NCBI RefSeq assembly: GCF_902706095.1
Contig: NZ_CACSJP010000009.1
Location: forward strand, 124,001-188,000
DNA length: 64,000 nucleotides
Direction: 5' to 3'
Source: Rhizobium sp. 18065
GTDB taxonomy: Bacteria; Pseudomonadota; Alphaproteobacteria; Rhizobiales; Rhizobiaceae
The notes under the pieces are model-generated. The model ran no database searches and had not been told where the DNA came from. It was given only the letters and a program-made list of their open reading frames with translations. The translations under genes were made by a program, and so were the position numbers. This document shows positions 26,142 to 35,320 of the stretch, piece after piece. How positions within the stretch are numbered: position 1 is the first letter of the stretch; every line of letters starts with the position of its first letter.

Positions 26142-27803
26142 TCACTTTGCGCGGAAAGAGAGCCGGAACTTCAAGCCGTCGGGTGCAAAATCGCTTTTTG
26201 TCTCAGGCTCCATGGTCATTGGGAAGGCGCTGGAGATCAGCGTTGATCCAAAACCTTTGCCACTGGGCGGAACGACAGCTGGCCCGTCTAACTCTTGCCA
26301 GAAGAAATCGATCCGTCCGTCTCGCTCTTCCCACTCGATTCGGACGCGTCCGTTCGGATGGTTGAGAGCGCCGTACTTTAGGGCATTTGTCGCCAGCTCG
26401 TGGACAACCATGGAAAGTGCACCGACAGCCTCAGGTTCAAGAAGACATTTAGGTCCCGAAATGGAAATTCCTCTTTCCACGCCGCCGCATACTGGCAGTA
26501 GGGCTCGCTCTACCACTTTCGCAATCTCCGCCGCGCTGCGGTCATCCGTCATGAGTATATCGTAGGTTGCACCAAGTGCACCAACTCGGTTTGCGAAAAC
26601 AGCGTTTTGCTCCGCAAGGTTTCGATAAGTCTGTCGGGCAATGGCTTGAACGATAGCGAGTGTGTTTTTCACCCGGTGGGTAAGCTCTTTCGCCAACAGC
26701 CTGCGCTTTTCCTCCGCGCGGGCGCTTTCGCACCGTCGTACCTCGAGTTCATCGAGCAGCCTGTCGACCGACGCGCCCACTTGTCCCAACTCGCCGTGCC
26801 GCCCCATCATCAGGGTTCGAGCAGTACTGTCGCCGTCTCGCCAGCGCTCAAGCACCTGGACAATATGATTGATGGGACCCAGAATGAACTGGTTGCCCAC
26901 AAACACAGCGGCACCGAGTGCCATGGCAGTCCCAATCACCGTCATTACAAGTCCGGTGAGTGTGGCGCGATTGATGGGCGCAAAAGCGACATCCTGCGAA
27001 AGCCCCGCGCTGACATACAGCGGATTCCTGGCGGACACTGGAATATAACCCATAATCCGTCTGGTGCCATCTTGACTGAGCACTTCCGTCGTTCCCGGCG
27101 CCTGAGCCGTGATCAGATGCCTATAATCATTGGGTATAGTCGTGCCGACAAACTTGTCGGGTTCCGGGTCGCGTGCCAGAATGACGCCTTTCCCGTCGGC
27201 AATTGTCATTGCACCACCCGGTGCCACACCACGTGCCTGTATCTGATCTTGCAACCATTCAAGCCTGACGCCCGTTGCCAGCACGCCGACCGTTTCTGCT
27301 CCCTGCTTAAGGGCAATCGCCACCGGTAGAATGGGTGCATCTGAGACCCGTGCGATCGTGTAGTTGCCAATCACCAGGCCGTCTGTATTCAGTGCCCTCT
27401 GAACGTAGTCTCGATCAGCAAAATTCGTCCCTGCCTCCCATCCCATGCTGTCACAGACGAGCTTTCCGTCTCTGTCCAACACGAGGATATTGCGAATGGG
27501 TGCAAGCTTACTTGCGACAGACCTGAGCACGACGTTGCAGGAGGCTGGATCTCGTTCGGCTACCGCAGGAATTGCAGAGGTTGCGATGAGGATTCCCTTG
27601 ATCCCGTCGATGACGCTACCGACGTCCGATGCACCCTGCCGCGCCATCTGGGCGGCATGGCGATGGACCTCGACGCTTCGTTCGGAACGAGCTGCAATCT
27701 CGTTGTAGGCAAGCATACCAATAGTGGGTGTCAGAGCGGTCAAAACCACGGCAAATAGTCGCTTTTTCACGGGCCGGCCCCCCAAAGTACATAGGTCTCG
27801 CAC
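26142..27803 (-). CDS. Membrane sensor histidine kinase, HWE/HisKA_2 type
   Basis: A 553-residue kinase: transmembrane helix (about 15-33), periplasmic double-Cache-like sensor (about 40-270, with VLDRDGKLVCDSMGWEAG), second helix (about 280-305), HAMP linker, then the phosphoacceptor motif KELTHRVKNTLAIVQAIARQ and an HWE ATPase domain with VVHELATNALKYGAL and RIEWEERDG. GTG starts at 27803 and 27767 are both possible. Kinases of this class often feed the PhyR-EcfG general stress pathway in alphaproteobacteria. The many EcfG-type promoters nearby make that link attractive but unproven; no response regulator is adjacent. Confidence 0.88.
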   Translation of the reverse strand: MRDLCTLGGRPVKKRLFAVVLTALTPTIGMLAYNEIAARSERSVEVHRHAAQMARQGASDVGSVIDGIKGILIATSAIPAVAERDPASCNVVLRSVASKLAPIRNILVLDRDGKLVCDSMGWEAGTNFADRDYVQRALNTDGLVIGNYTIARVSDAPILPVAIALKQGAETVGVLATGVRLEWLQDQIQARGVAPGGAMTIADGKGVILARDPEPDKFVGTTIPNDYRHLITAQAPGTTEVLSQDGTRRIMGYIPVSARNPLYVSAGLSQDVAFAPINRATLTGLVMTVIGTAMALGAAVFVGNQFILGPINHIVQVLERWRDGDSTARTLMMGRHGELGQVGASVDRLLDELEVRRCESARAEEKRRLLAKELTHRVKNTLAIVQAIARQTYRNLAEQNAVFANRVGALGATYDILMTDDRSAAEIAKVVERALLPVCGGVERGISISGPKCLLEPEAVGALSMVVHELATNALKYGALNHPNGRVRIEWEERDGRIDFFWQELDGPAVVPPSGKGFGSTLISSAFPMTMEPETKSDFAPDGLKFRLSFRAK

Positions 27804-28355
27804 GGTATCGATCTATCAGTAGCTCTTCAAGATTGCTAGATTAGGTGGCGTGCGCAAGTCTTCCGACACTGAGAATCAAACATATCGTGACCGCCTTGCA
27901 GATGGTCACGACCGCGTCTTGAACCGCGCTGTGTCAGAACTTGTCCGGGTGGTGCGGTTGACGCAGCGCGGCAATCTCGGGCTGTGGCGGACACAATCGA
28001 TCGGGACGGAATGTGGGCTAATACGCCGATCTCCGGCGTTGCGATAGCTGGGTTGACCGTACCCCACGTGCTGTACGGCCTCCGGCGCCAGGATGAGGCC
28101 TGCTTGCACTGGCAATTATGACGCAGGTCATGTGAGCGTTTGTCGTTCATGTCAATCTGATTGGATATTCACAGCGGCGGCGCCGCGCTTATCCAATCAG
28201 ACGCCGAAACAAGCAAGTTCTTTCCGATCACTGCTGGCAAGCACCTCATTTATAGTTTAAGAGGCCGACGACCCTTATCCGCACGACGGACGCCTAAACG
28301 AGCTGCCTCGACTGCTGGATGAGAAGGGCGCGGAGAACCACGCCCTAAGTGAAGA
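27804..28355. other. Intergenic region with a 12-bp inverted repeat
   Basis: No supported gene between the kinase start and the catalase stop. The main feature is the inverted repeat at 28156-28201, listed separately. Confidence 0.5.
28156..28201. repeat. Perfect 12-bp inverted repeat with GC-rich centre
   Basis: Arms TCTGATTGGATA (28156-28167) and TATCCAATCAGA (28190-28201) are exact reverse complements, separated by 22 bases whose middle contains GCGGCGCCGC, itself palindromic. There is no T-run, so it is not a standard intrinsic terminator. It lies 155 bases past the katE stop and 350 bases before the kinase start: operator, rho-dependent end hairpin or mobile-element remnant. Confidence 0.75.
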
Positions 28356-30554
28356 CTAGTTGATCGGTGCTGAAGCTTTTCCCAGCTTCACCGATGGCTC
28401 GCGCGCCCAAACCCTGAGCTTGCCAAGTTCCGACACGAAAGTAGAGAGACCGCCCTCTCCGGGCAAGGCAATAACACCTTCGTCAAGATCAGCAGCAATC
28501 CCGGCTTTCTCGAGCAATGGCAGGGCAGACTGATCAAAACCGATGAATTTGCAGTGCTGGAAAGCGTCGGCAACAAAGTCCCGGCCCGTCGACTCTTTCA
28601 CCAGATCGTCGATCGCCGCAGGTGATGTGAGGATGGCCACCGCATCGAAGAGAACCGATGGCCCGCCGTCGATCATGTGATGCGCCTTGATCCACGAGCC
28701 ATCTGATGCCGTCACGCCGCCGACTTTAGGGGCGATCAACTCGACCACCGCTTTCTCTTTGGTGATCGCAGTGGTCAGCCCCTTGAGTAACTTGGCATCG
28801 ACTCCATCAGTGATCAGAATGCCAAGCTTGCGACCTTCGAAACGCTTGGGGCCGCGTTCGACGATGCTAAGCGCCGGGGAAGGTTCAAGGTCCTGACGGG
28901 TCGGCATGGCTGCATCAGCCGGCTTCGGCATTGACTGGAATCCCAGCTTTTGCGCAACCGTCGTTGCCAACGTCCCGTCGATGTTCATCAGATGCGATAC
29001 CATTCGTTCCCGAATGACAGGCGCTTCGACCTTGCTGAGTTCGAATGTCAGCGCCATGGCGATGTGGCGCTGCTCGGGCGGCGTCTGGCTGATGTAAAAC
29101 TGACGTGCCTGGCTATAGTGATCGGCGAAGCTCTCAGGCCGAAGGCGAACCTTCGACCCTTGTTCTTCGGAGGGGAAATGTCGGTAGCCTTTGACCGGAG
29201 ACTCCCGGGGTCCTTCGTTGCGCGAGTTCGGCTGATAATTGGTACGACCCACCGGGTTGCGCATCGCCATGTGGCCGTCCTGCTGGAAATTGTGGAACGG
29301 ACACTTCGGCGCGTTGATTGGAAGGTGTGTGAAGTTCGGCCCGCCCAGTCGCTTCAACTGTGTGTCGAGATAGGAGAAATTGCGACCCTGCAACAGCGGG
29401 TCATTGCTGAAGTCGATGCCCGGCGGCACATTCTGGGTCATGAACGCAACCTGCTCGGTTTCGGCGAAGAAATTGTCGGGCATCCGATCCAACACCAAAC
29501 GGCCGATCGGTTGAACCGGCAGGATTTCCTCTGGAATGATCTTTGTCGGGTCCAGGATGTCGAAATCGAAGCTATCTGCTAATTCTTGGTCGAAAAGCTG
29601 GACGCAAAGTTCCCATTCCGGAAAATTGCCGGACTGTATCGACTGCCAGAGGTCACGGCGGTGGAAGTCGGGATCGGCGCCATTGATCTTGACCGCCTCA
29701 TTCCAAGCGACCGATTGTAGCCCCAGCTTCGGTTTCCAATGGAACTTGACGAAGGTGGACTCGTCCTTGGCATTGACGAACCGGAAGGTGTGCACCCCGA
29801 AACCTTCCATGAAGCGGAAGGAGCGGGGAATGGTGCGGTCCGACATGATCCACATGACCATGTGCATGCTCTCTGGCGTCAGCGAGATGAAGTCCCAAAA
29901 ATTGTCATGGGCAGTCTGCGCTTGCGGGAAGGCCCGGTCCGGCTCCTGCTTGGCGGCGTGAACAACATCGGGAAATTTGATGGGATCTTGAATGAAGAAG
30001 ACCGGAATGTTGTTACCAACCAGATCCCAATTCCCTTCCTGGGTGTAGAGCTTGACGGCAAAACCTCGGACGTCGCGTGCCAGGTCGGCCGAACCCTTAT
30101 TGCCGGCGACCGTCGAGAACCGCACGAATGCGGGCGTCCTTTCGCCCGACCGTTGAAAAAGGTCTGCACGTGTATAGGCGGCCAAGGATTCATAGGTTTC
30201 GAAGAAACCATGAGCGCCATAGCCTCGTGCGTGTACCACCCTTTCGGGAATACGCTCGTGGTCAAAGTGAAAGATCTTTTCCCGGAAGTGGAAATCGTCG
30301 ATAAGGGCCGGGCCGCGGGCGCCGATACGCAGGGTATTCTGGTCGTCTGCCACTGGCCCGCCTTGTGCTGTCGTCAAGACATCATGTCCGCCCTCTGCAA
30401 ACTGATGAAGCTCGCCGCCCTCTCCGCGATGGAGTTGCTGGTCATGGATCGTTACGGTGTTACCCATCGATTGTTTTGGGATCGCTGCTTTACCAGACGT
30501 CGAAGTCTTGGGCGACTTTGCTGCTTCTTTCGACGGAGCGGATTTCTTGACCAT
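28356..30554 (-). CDS. katE: Large-subunit catalase (KatE/HPII type) with C-terminal DJ-1-like domain
   Basis: A 732-residue heme catalase. The ATG at 30554 ([11 protein letters not shown]) is favoured by AGGAGA upstream over an ATG 60 bases earlier. The N-terminal 50 residues are basic and Ser/Ala-rich; the core has [13 protein letters not shown] (catalytic His), [17 protein letters not shown] and [14 protein letters not shown] (proximal Tyr). The last 150 residues form the DJ-1/PfpI-like domain found only in large catalases. It destroys hydrogen peroxide. It follows the DUF892 gene by about 60 bases and probably shares its EcfG-type promoter. Confidence 0.95.
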   Translation of the reverse strand: MVKKSAPSKEAAKSPKTSTSGKAAIPKQSMGNTVTIHDQQLHRGEGGELHQFAEGGHDVLTTAQGGPVADDQNTLRIGARGPALIDDFHFREKIFHFDHERIPERVVHARGYGAHGFFETYESLAAYTRADLFQRSGERTPAFVRFSTVAGNKGSADLARDVRGFAVKLYTQEGNWDLVGNNIPVFFIQDPIKFPDVVHAAKQEPDRAFPQAQTAHDNFWDFISLTPESMHMVMWIMSDRTIPRSFRFMEGFGVHTFRFVNAKDESTFVKFHWKPKLGLQSVAWNEAVKINGADPDFHRRDLWQSIQSGNFPEWELCVQLFDQELADSFDFDILDPTKIIPEEILPVQPIGRLVLDRMPDNFFAETEQVAFMTQNVPPGIDFSNDPLLQGRNFSYLDTQLKRLGGPNFTHLPINAPKCPFHNFQQDGHMAMRNPVGRTNYQPNSRNEGPRESPVKGYRHFPSEEQGSKVRLRPESFADHYSQARQFYISQTPPEQRHIAMALTFELSKVEAPVIRERMVSHLMNIDGTLATTVAQKLGFQSMPKPADAAMPTRQDLEPSPALSIVERGPKRFEGRKLGILITDGVDAKLLKGLTTAITKEKAVVELIAPKVGGVTASDGSWIKAHHMIDGGPSVLFDAVAILTSPAAIDDLVKESTGRDFVADAFQHCKFIGFDQSALPLLEKAGIAADLDEGVIALPGEGGLSTFVSELGKLRVWAREPSVKLGKASAPIN

Positions 30555-30615
30555 CGGTCTCTCCTCGTGATGGTTGCGGCACATAGAGGAATGGCCACCC
30601 GATTGGGGCGGCATC

Positions 30616-31131
30616 TCAAATGACGGCGGAATGATCAGGCAGCTTTTTTGCCCTCGGGATTTGCGGAGGCCTTGGCGAGTATTGCGTCAGCTTCTGATCG
30701 GTCGCTTCTTCGTCAGCGGGGTTCGCCTGAAGAAAGGGAACTGCGTCCTTTAGGCCGAGCTGCTCGGCCCAGGCAATCTGCGTGCCGTATCGGGAGATTT
30801 CATAGTGCTCAACCGCCTGGGCTGACGAAATCAGGCCCGCGTCTGGAGCGACCGTGCCCTTGTATGCCTCCATGATCTCTTCGCCTTCGGCAATGATCCA
30901 TTGAATGGCTTCGCAGGACTTGTCGCGCGCAGCTTTGCCCAGGAGTTCAAAGACCTGCTCAAGGCGCTCGATCTGGCCCTGTGTTTCTTGGCGATGCAGG
31001 AAACCGGCCTTACCTTCTTCTGGCTGGGCGACACGTGCCATTGTCGTCAATGCCTTCGGGATCTGCTTTTCGGCAAAGTAGAAATCCTCGGGCGTATCAA
31101 GGAAAGGGTCGTCCAACTTCTTCTCGACCAT
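30616..31131 (-). CDS. DUF892 (YciF-like) ferritin-like stress protein with a shifted C-terminus
   Basis: A 171-residue protein matching the YciE/YciF family: [49 protein letters not shown] and [12 protein letters not shown], which supply the Glu/His residues of a four-helix di-iron bundle. The start at 31131 has AGGAGGAG upstream. After TDQKLT the reading frame departs from the family; the expected ending [16 protein letters not shown] and stop (30635) exists one base out of frame, so a one-base deletion near 30685 has probably replaced the last 18 or so residues. The helix core is intact. Confidence 0.85.
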   Translation of the reverse strand: MVEKKLDDPFLDTPEDFYFAEKQIPKALTTMARVAQPEEGKAGFLHRQETQGQIERLEQVFELLGKAARDKSCEAIQWIIAEGEEIMEAYKGTVAPDAGLISSAQAVEHYEISRYGTQIAWAEQLGLKDAVPFLQANPADEEATDQKLTQYSPRPPQIPRAKKLPDHSAVI

Positions 31132-31169
31132 AATCTCCTCCTTCGGCGGGAAGCTGTTCATGCGGCTCC

Positions 31170-31194
31170 AACTCCGCGGTCACGAAAATGTTCC
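31170..31194 (-). promoter_or_regulatory. EcfG-type promoter of the DUF892-katE operon
   Basis: On the minus strand: GGAAC, 16 bases, AGTT, 39 bases before the DUF892 start. It stands back to back with a second such promoter on the plus strand at 31235. Confidence 0.58.
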
Positions 31195-31234
31195 TGGCGC
31201 CTGGCCGCCACATCGCGTCGGCCGAATCGCGAGT

Positions 31235-31259
31235 GGAACATCCTGTCCAATCCCCGGTT
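31235..31259 (+). promoter_or_regulatory. EcfG-type promoter of the 31322 gene
   Basis: GGAAC, 16 bases, GGTT, 63 bases before the ATG at 31322. Divergent partner of the site at 31170-31194. Confidence 0.58.
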
Positions 31260-31321
31260 TATGCGTGAGCGGCATGCATGGAGCATTCCGCTCCTGCGGC
31301 TCGGAACGAGGGAAAGGTGTA

Positions 31322-31603
31322 ATGACCAATATCAGATTGAGAGGCTTCGACAGCCCTGCCCAGATGCGCGAATACCTCGAGGAGGTCGATGACGCGGATA
31401 GGGCCGTAGATTCAAGGCAGGAGGAGACCGCCATGGTCGGTGCCGTAAAAGAGTTGCGCGCACAGATCGAGGGGCTGCGCAGGCAACTGGAAGACGTGCC
31501 CAGGCAGGAACCTGAGACGACAAAGCGGGGAAGTGGCTGGCTCCGTATCGTCGCAACCATAACCATATCCATAGCACTTGGGCGGATCGTGGGGCGCGTT
31601 TGA
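31322..31603 (+). CDS. Hypothetical 93-residue coiled-coil/tail-anchor protein
   Basis: A 93-residue protein (MTNIRLRGFDSPAQMREYLE...) with a helical coiled-coil middle (MVGAVKELRAQIEGLRRQLE) and a C-terminal hydrophobic segment (LRIVATITISIALGRIVG) that could anchor it in the membrane. Start chosen for its GGAAAGG ribosome site. Preceded by an EcfG-type promoter, so probably a stress gene. No family recognised. Confidence 0.68.
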   Translation: MTNIRLRGFDSPAQMREYLEEVDDADRAVDSRQEETAMVGAVKELRAQIEGLRRQLEDVPRQEPETTKRGSGWLRIVATITISIALGRIVGRV

Positions 31604-31808
31604 CTTGGCGTCCTCGAAGCCGTCGCTGCGCCGCGGGTCCTGGCACAGATGCATCGCACTCTTTTGGCCGAGTTCCTGGCTGAGGCGAGTTTTTGCGGAT
31701 ATTTGAACGGAGAATGGACAGTCTGGTTTCCGCAACGCCATTGCTCGCCTCGAGACGCCGCGTTTGAGGAGCACCTCGACTATTCTTTCCTATCCACTTG
31801 GAAAGCGC
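31604..31808. other. No gene seen between the 31322 gene and the IS3 relic
   Basis: About 200 bases with open but unrecognisable frames. It may include degraded sequence continuing the IS3-type transposase relic to its right. Confidence 0.35.
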
Positions 31809-32045
31809 TCAGCCCATGCTCGTGAATCGCGATCCCTGTTCTGAATGCGCCAAAACCTTTTCCTTTGGCTTTCGCCGCCAGACAGCCCGTAGCAATAGTT
31901 GCATTATGACATCGGCTGTTTGACGGCTCCGCACCGACCAGCCACTGCCGCGGCGGGAATAGAGATCGATGAGGACTTCCAGATTGGCAAAGCCTTCACT
32001 GGTACGGATGTAGGTGATGTCGCTAACCCAGGCTTTGTCGGAGTA
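31809..32045 (-). pseudogene. IS3-family transposase (OrfB) relic
   Basis: About 78 residues of an IS3-type OrfB integrase core read on the minus strand: DKAWVSDITYIRTSEGFANL, VLIDLYSRR, GWSVRSRQTADVIMQ and VLAHSEQGSRFTSM then stop. The first catalytic Asp (SDITYI) is present; the second catalytic position, normally Asp in HSDQGS, is Glu here. Both ends are lost and the frame breaks upstream of 32045. An old, dead insertion sequence. Confidence 0.85.
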
Positions 32046-32141
32046 GCTTTGTCAACGCCCGCAGAACGCATCCGGCGCGCGAAAAATTTCCGACGCCTGG
32101 GAACTGGAGGAAAATTAGGGCTGGTATTTTGCCGGTTGGTT

Positions 32142-32861
32142 TCATCTCGGCTCATGGATCAAATTGAGATAGCTGTCGTCAAACTCAGCTATTCTTTTAA
32201 GCTCATTCCAATCCAGTACGGTAAGAATGCGATCTACCCATCTGATGACATCATCGCCTCTTAATTTTTGCAGCGTCTTGTTAAGGTGAACAAGAGATAA
32301 TCCGAGAGTATCCGCGACTTCTGCTTGGGACAGCGGCAGATGAAAACTATTGTCGCTCACCCTTCCAACGACGGATAGGCGGGTAAAGAGTTCGCAGATC
32401 AGATGTGCCAAATGCCCCTTCTTGCTCCGCCGACCCATTGCAACGATCCATTCCCGGTGGATCGCGCCGTCGATCACTGTTGAAAGCCACAACATTCGAG
32501 TGAGGTGCGGGCAGGTCTCAGTAACTTGCTTGAGATCCTTGTGTTCAGCGGCAGCAACTTTGCAGGGAGACAAGGCGATCACGCCATGATCCATGGTTTT
32601 GAGCATGAAGGCGTGGAGATCCAGGAAATCTCCTGGCACATGCAAGGCGGTGATTTGCCGTTTCCCGTCTTCCAGCACCCGGTAGCGACCCGCTATGCCT
32701 TCCAACAGGAGAGTGCTTTCTTTTGGGCGTGAACCTTCACGCACCATGTCCACGCCAGTGGGGACCAATCTCTCATGTTTTATGACACGTTCCAATTCCC
32801 CGATTTCGCCAGCATCCAACGTGTCCCTCGCGCTGAGGTTGAGGATTAGCAGTTCGATCAT
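32142..32861 (-). CDS. Crp/Fnr-family transcriptional regulator
   Basis: A 239-residue regulator with a cyclic-nucleotide-binding-type beta domain (about residues 15-130, with LLLEGIAGRYRVLEDGKRQI and HVPGDFLDLHAF) and a C-terminal winged helix (SQAEVADTLGLSLVHLNKTL). No Cys cluster for an Fnr-type Fe-S centre is visible, so it is not a classic oxygen sensor. Rhizobia have many such paralogues. Its target is not evident. Confidence 0.9.
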   Translation of the reverse strand: MIELLILNLSARDTLDAGEIGELERVIKHERLVPTGVDMVREGSRPKESTLLLEGIAGRYRVLEDGKRQITALHVPGDFLDLHAFMLKTMDHGVIALSPCKVAAAEHKDLKQVTETCPHLTRMLWLSTVIDGAIHREWIVAMGRRSKKGHLAHLICELFTRLSVVGRVSDNSFHLPLSQAEVADTLGLSLVHLNKTLQKLRGDDVIRWVDRILTVLDWNELKRIAEFDDSYLNLIHEPR

Positions 32862-32907
32862 GCTGGACTCCGTGCCGAGGGTTTGATCGGATCAATTTGC
32901 CCGAAGG

Positions 32908-32932
32908 GGAACAAACTAATTCGTCGATCATT
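32908..32932 (+). promoter_or_regulatory. EcfG-type promoter of the DUF6894-like gene
   Basis: GGAAC, 16 bases, CATT, ending 23 bases before the ATG at 32955; the 5' leader would be short but still includes an AGGA ribosome site. Confidence 0.5.
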
Positions 32933-32954
32933 CCGCTGTAAACAGGAATAGGAC

Positions 32955-33182
32955 ATGGCCAAATACTTCTTCGACTTGCTGAATGGAGACGGCTTCTTCA
33001 AAGACATCGAGGGGCGCGATCTGTTCGATCGCGCCTCAGTGCATAAGGAAGTGGCGCTCATCTTGTTGGACATCGCAGGTGATGAAATGGATGGCGTGCA
33101 TCCGTTTGACGCAAAGATTACGGTTCGGGACCAAAAAAACGCTACCTTGCTGACGGGTTCGCTATCATTCCGAGTTGATTGA
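32955..33182 (+). CDS. Small DUF6894-like protein
   Basis: A 75-residue protein, MAKYFFDLLNGDGFFKDIEG..., matching the pattern of small rhizobial proteins that start with YFF/YYF, a short acidic D-x-EG turn and a conserved Ala/Asp helix (LLDIAGDEM). Function unknown. EcfG-type promoter upstream. The family name is from memory of the N-terminal pattern. Confidence 0.72.
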   Translation: MAKYFFDLLNGDGFFKDIEGRDLFDRASVHKEVALILLDIAGDEMDGVHPFDAKITVRDQKNATLLTGSLSFRVD

Positions 33183-33280
33183 TAACTCACTCATCCGAGC
33201 CGCCACCGTCGCATTGGAGGATTACAGTTTAGAGTCGCCTGCTCAGGAATGGCGAACTTTTTTCGCCAAATCGCCATGGC

Positions 33281-33661
33281 CTACCACCAGTGTTCATCCA
33301 GATCCGCTGCCACAGTTTCGGCGAGGACAATCTCATAGTGTTCGGTGTCGGAGCTTGCCTGCCATGTCCCCTTGGCCGGAGCATGTCGATATAAGGTCAT
33401 TCCTCCAAACTTCTGCGTCGGGCGGTGGCGATCTTGTTCATAGACATTGGCCTCGAACGGCGTCCCAGCATCATCTCGTTGGGGCAGCAAAATCTGGATA
33501 AGCCAGCAGTCGCGTCGAGTGTCAGAGAAGTCACCCTGGGGGGTGTCATCGATGAACGGAATTTTGTCTTCCAATGCACACGGTGGCCAAGGCAGCCCTC
33601 CACCCCGAGTGCTCGACATCACAAGACTACTATCCTTTGGCTTGGTCGGAACGTACTGCAA
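33281..33661 (-). CDS. Hypothetical protein, conserved C-terminal part
   Basis: Up to 126 residues. The C-terminal 75 (LIQILLPQRDDAGTPFEANV, FGGMTLYRHAPAKGTWQ, AADLDEHWW) look like a conserved small protein family in which a swapped-beta-type domain follows the LP-x-x-D-x-x-G motif. The N-terminal 45 residues are less convincing, so the true start may lie further in, near 33510. Function unknown. Confidence 0.6.
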   Translation of the reverse strand: MQYVPTKPKDSSLVMSSTRGGGLPWPPCALEDKIPFIDDTPQGDFSDTRRDCWLIQILLPQRDDAGTPFEANVYEQDRHRPTQKFGGMTLYRHAPAKGTWQASSDTEHYEIVLAETVAADLDEHWW

Positions 33662-33743
33662 GCTCAGGAGATAGATCTGTTATGCCGCACAACTAGGGTG
33701 TTGACGGTGGCCGCCGCACAGTTGGCGGCCGGCCAGGTGCGTA

Positions 33744-34610
33744 TCAGATCATGATCTCGCCGCCCGTCACAGGGAGGACGGCTCCTGTCATGTAGCTTCC
33801 CAGATCAGAAGCAAGTAGGACGTAGGCACCCGCCAGTTCTGCTGGCTGCCCAGCTCGGCCTATGAGAGTATTTTCCCCAAACTTCGCGGCTTTCTCCGCC
33901 GGCATGGTCGAGGGAATGAGGGGCGTCCAAATCGGCCCCGGTGCGACCGCATTTACGCGAATGCCTTTTTCAGCAAGCATCTCGGCGAGACCCGCAGTGA
34001 AGTTCGAAATCGCACCCTTGGTAGAAGCGTAGGCGAGCAGCTGCGGCGACGGCTGCCGCGACTGAATCGAGGTCGTATTGATGATTGAGCTGCCCGGCTT
34101 CATGTGAGGAGCGGCCGCCTTCGACAGGAAGAACGGTGCGTAGATGTTGGTGCGGAAAGTTTCGTCCCACTCTTCGGCCGTGATGTCGGCAATGTCGGCG
34201 TAGGTTCGCTGGAACGCAGCGTTGTTCACGAGAATGTCTATGCCACCAAGTTCGTCGACGACGCGCTGAACGAGATCCTTGCAGTGTTGTTCGGATTTGA
34301 TGTCACCCGGAATGACAAGAGCTTTGCGCCCAGATTCTTCGACCCACTTCGCGGTGTCGCGGGCGTCGTCGTCTTCGTTGAGGTACGATATAACGACGTC
34401 GGCGCCCTCTCGGGCAAAGGCAATGGCGACGGCCTTCCCAATCCCGGAGTCGGCCCCGGTGATGAGGGCGACTTTGCCTGTGAGCTTGCCGTCACCCTTG
34501 TAGGACTTTTCACCATGGTCGGGGACAGGTTTCATCCCGGCTGTCTTCCCCGGTGGCTCCTGCTGCTGTTCCGGATAGGGCGGAGTAGGGTGTCGGGCGT
34601 CTTCCATCAT
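33744..34610 (-). CDS. Short-chain dehydrogenase/reductase (YghA-like)
   Basis: A 288-residue SDR with the 40-residue N-terminal extension (PPYPEQQQEPPG) typical of the YghA/general-stress group. It has cofactor motif TGADSGIGKA, NNAA and catalytic YASTK with an upstream Ser (NTTSIQSRQ). AAGGAGAG precedes the ATG. An EcfG-type promoter lies 30 bases upstream. Substrate unknown; relatives act on aldehydes or sugar alcohols. Confidence 0.92.
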   Translation of the reverse strand: MMEDARHPTPPYPEQQQEPPGKTAGMKPVPDHGEKSYKGDGKLTGKVALITGADSGIGKAVAIAFAREGADVVISYLNEDDDARDTAKWVEESGRKALVIPGDIKSEQHCKDLVQRVVDELGGIDILVNNAAFQRTYADIADITAEEWDETFRTNIYAPFFLSKAAAPHMKPGSSIINTTSIQSRQPSPQLLAYASTKGAISNFTAGLAEMLAEKGIRVNAVAPGPIWTPLIPSTMPAEKAAKFGENTLIGRAGQPAELAGAYVLLASDLGSYMTGAVLPVTGGEIMI

Positions 34611-34639
34611 GTCTCTCCTTTTTCGAGGTCAGGGCGATA

Positions 34640-34664
34640 AACCGTGAAGGGCGCTTCGGGTTCC
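34640..34664 (-). promoter_or_regulatory. EcfG-type promoter of the SDR gene
   Basis: On the minus strand: GGAAC, 16 bases, GGTT, 30 bases before the SDR start. Confidence 0.58.
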
Positions 34665-34717
34665 AAACGGATGATTGCGGATGACCCGCCATGCTATCGA
34701 AAAAGAACTCGCGGTCG

Positions 34718-35194
34718 GGCCCTTGGCCCATCGCTACCGTCTCAGATGCCAGTTCCCGAGCCATCATCGATCAGTGGCACGGACGTTTCAGCAGGCTAAG
34801 CTCAGCTTGTCGATGACGGTCATGCGCTGGAAATCTGGAAAGATGCATCGGGGAGAGATGCCATCGAGCACTGCCGGATCGTGGGAACGGGCCACGGGAC
34901 GCCCGTCGATGCGACGTCGGGTATGGTCGACCTGCCCATATGCTCGATGCCGGGATTTCCTCGACCATGCATATCGCGCAGGCCTGTGGGCTGACCCCAT
35001 CCTTCGCTCGGCGGGAGAAAGCAACCGCGCCCGATTCTGCCCGTGTTGCTCCCCAGCAGAGTGATCCCTCGAAGCCCGATGGCATCCAGGAGGTCATCGA
35101 GAATGCATTGCGGGCTGCAGGCCTCATGAGATGTTGTCGGCGGAGTACTGGCTGGCTGCAGAGCAGCGCCCGATTGGAATTAGCAGCCTCGTGA
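34718..35194 (+). pseudogene. Frameshifted C-terminal relic of a PHB depolymerase-family esterase
   Basis: Three successive frames reconstruct the end of an extracellular PHB-depolymerase-type esterase: PIATVSDASSRAIIDQW (about 34728-34780), VDDGHALEIWKDASGRDAIE and IVGTGHGTPVD with the catalytic-His-like GHGTP (about 34809-34900), then MLDAGISSTMHIAQACGL (from 34940) and a helical tail. At least two indels separate them and the nucleophile-bearing N-terminal two-thirds is missing, so it is non-functional. Confidence 0.72.
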
Positions 35195-35226
35195 AAGGCT
35201 CTCGCGACTTTAATTCCCGTGTTCCC

Positions 35227-35251
35227 GGAACTTCCGGGCGACCATGAGGTT
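35227..35251 (+). promoter_or_regulatory. EcfG-type promoter of the exported 35321 gene
   Basis: GGAAC, 16 bases, GGTT, ending 70 bases before the ATG at 35321. Confidence 0.58.
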
Positions 35252-35320
35252 TTCCAACATAACTGCCTGCGAGATCAGCCTGCGTCATGCGCCGGTTGTC
35301 CGAGATTGAAAGACAAGTTC

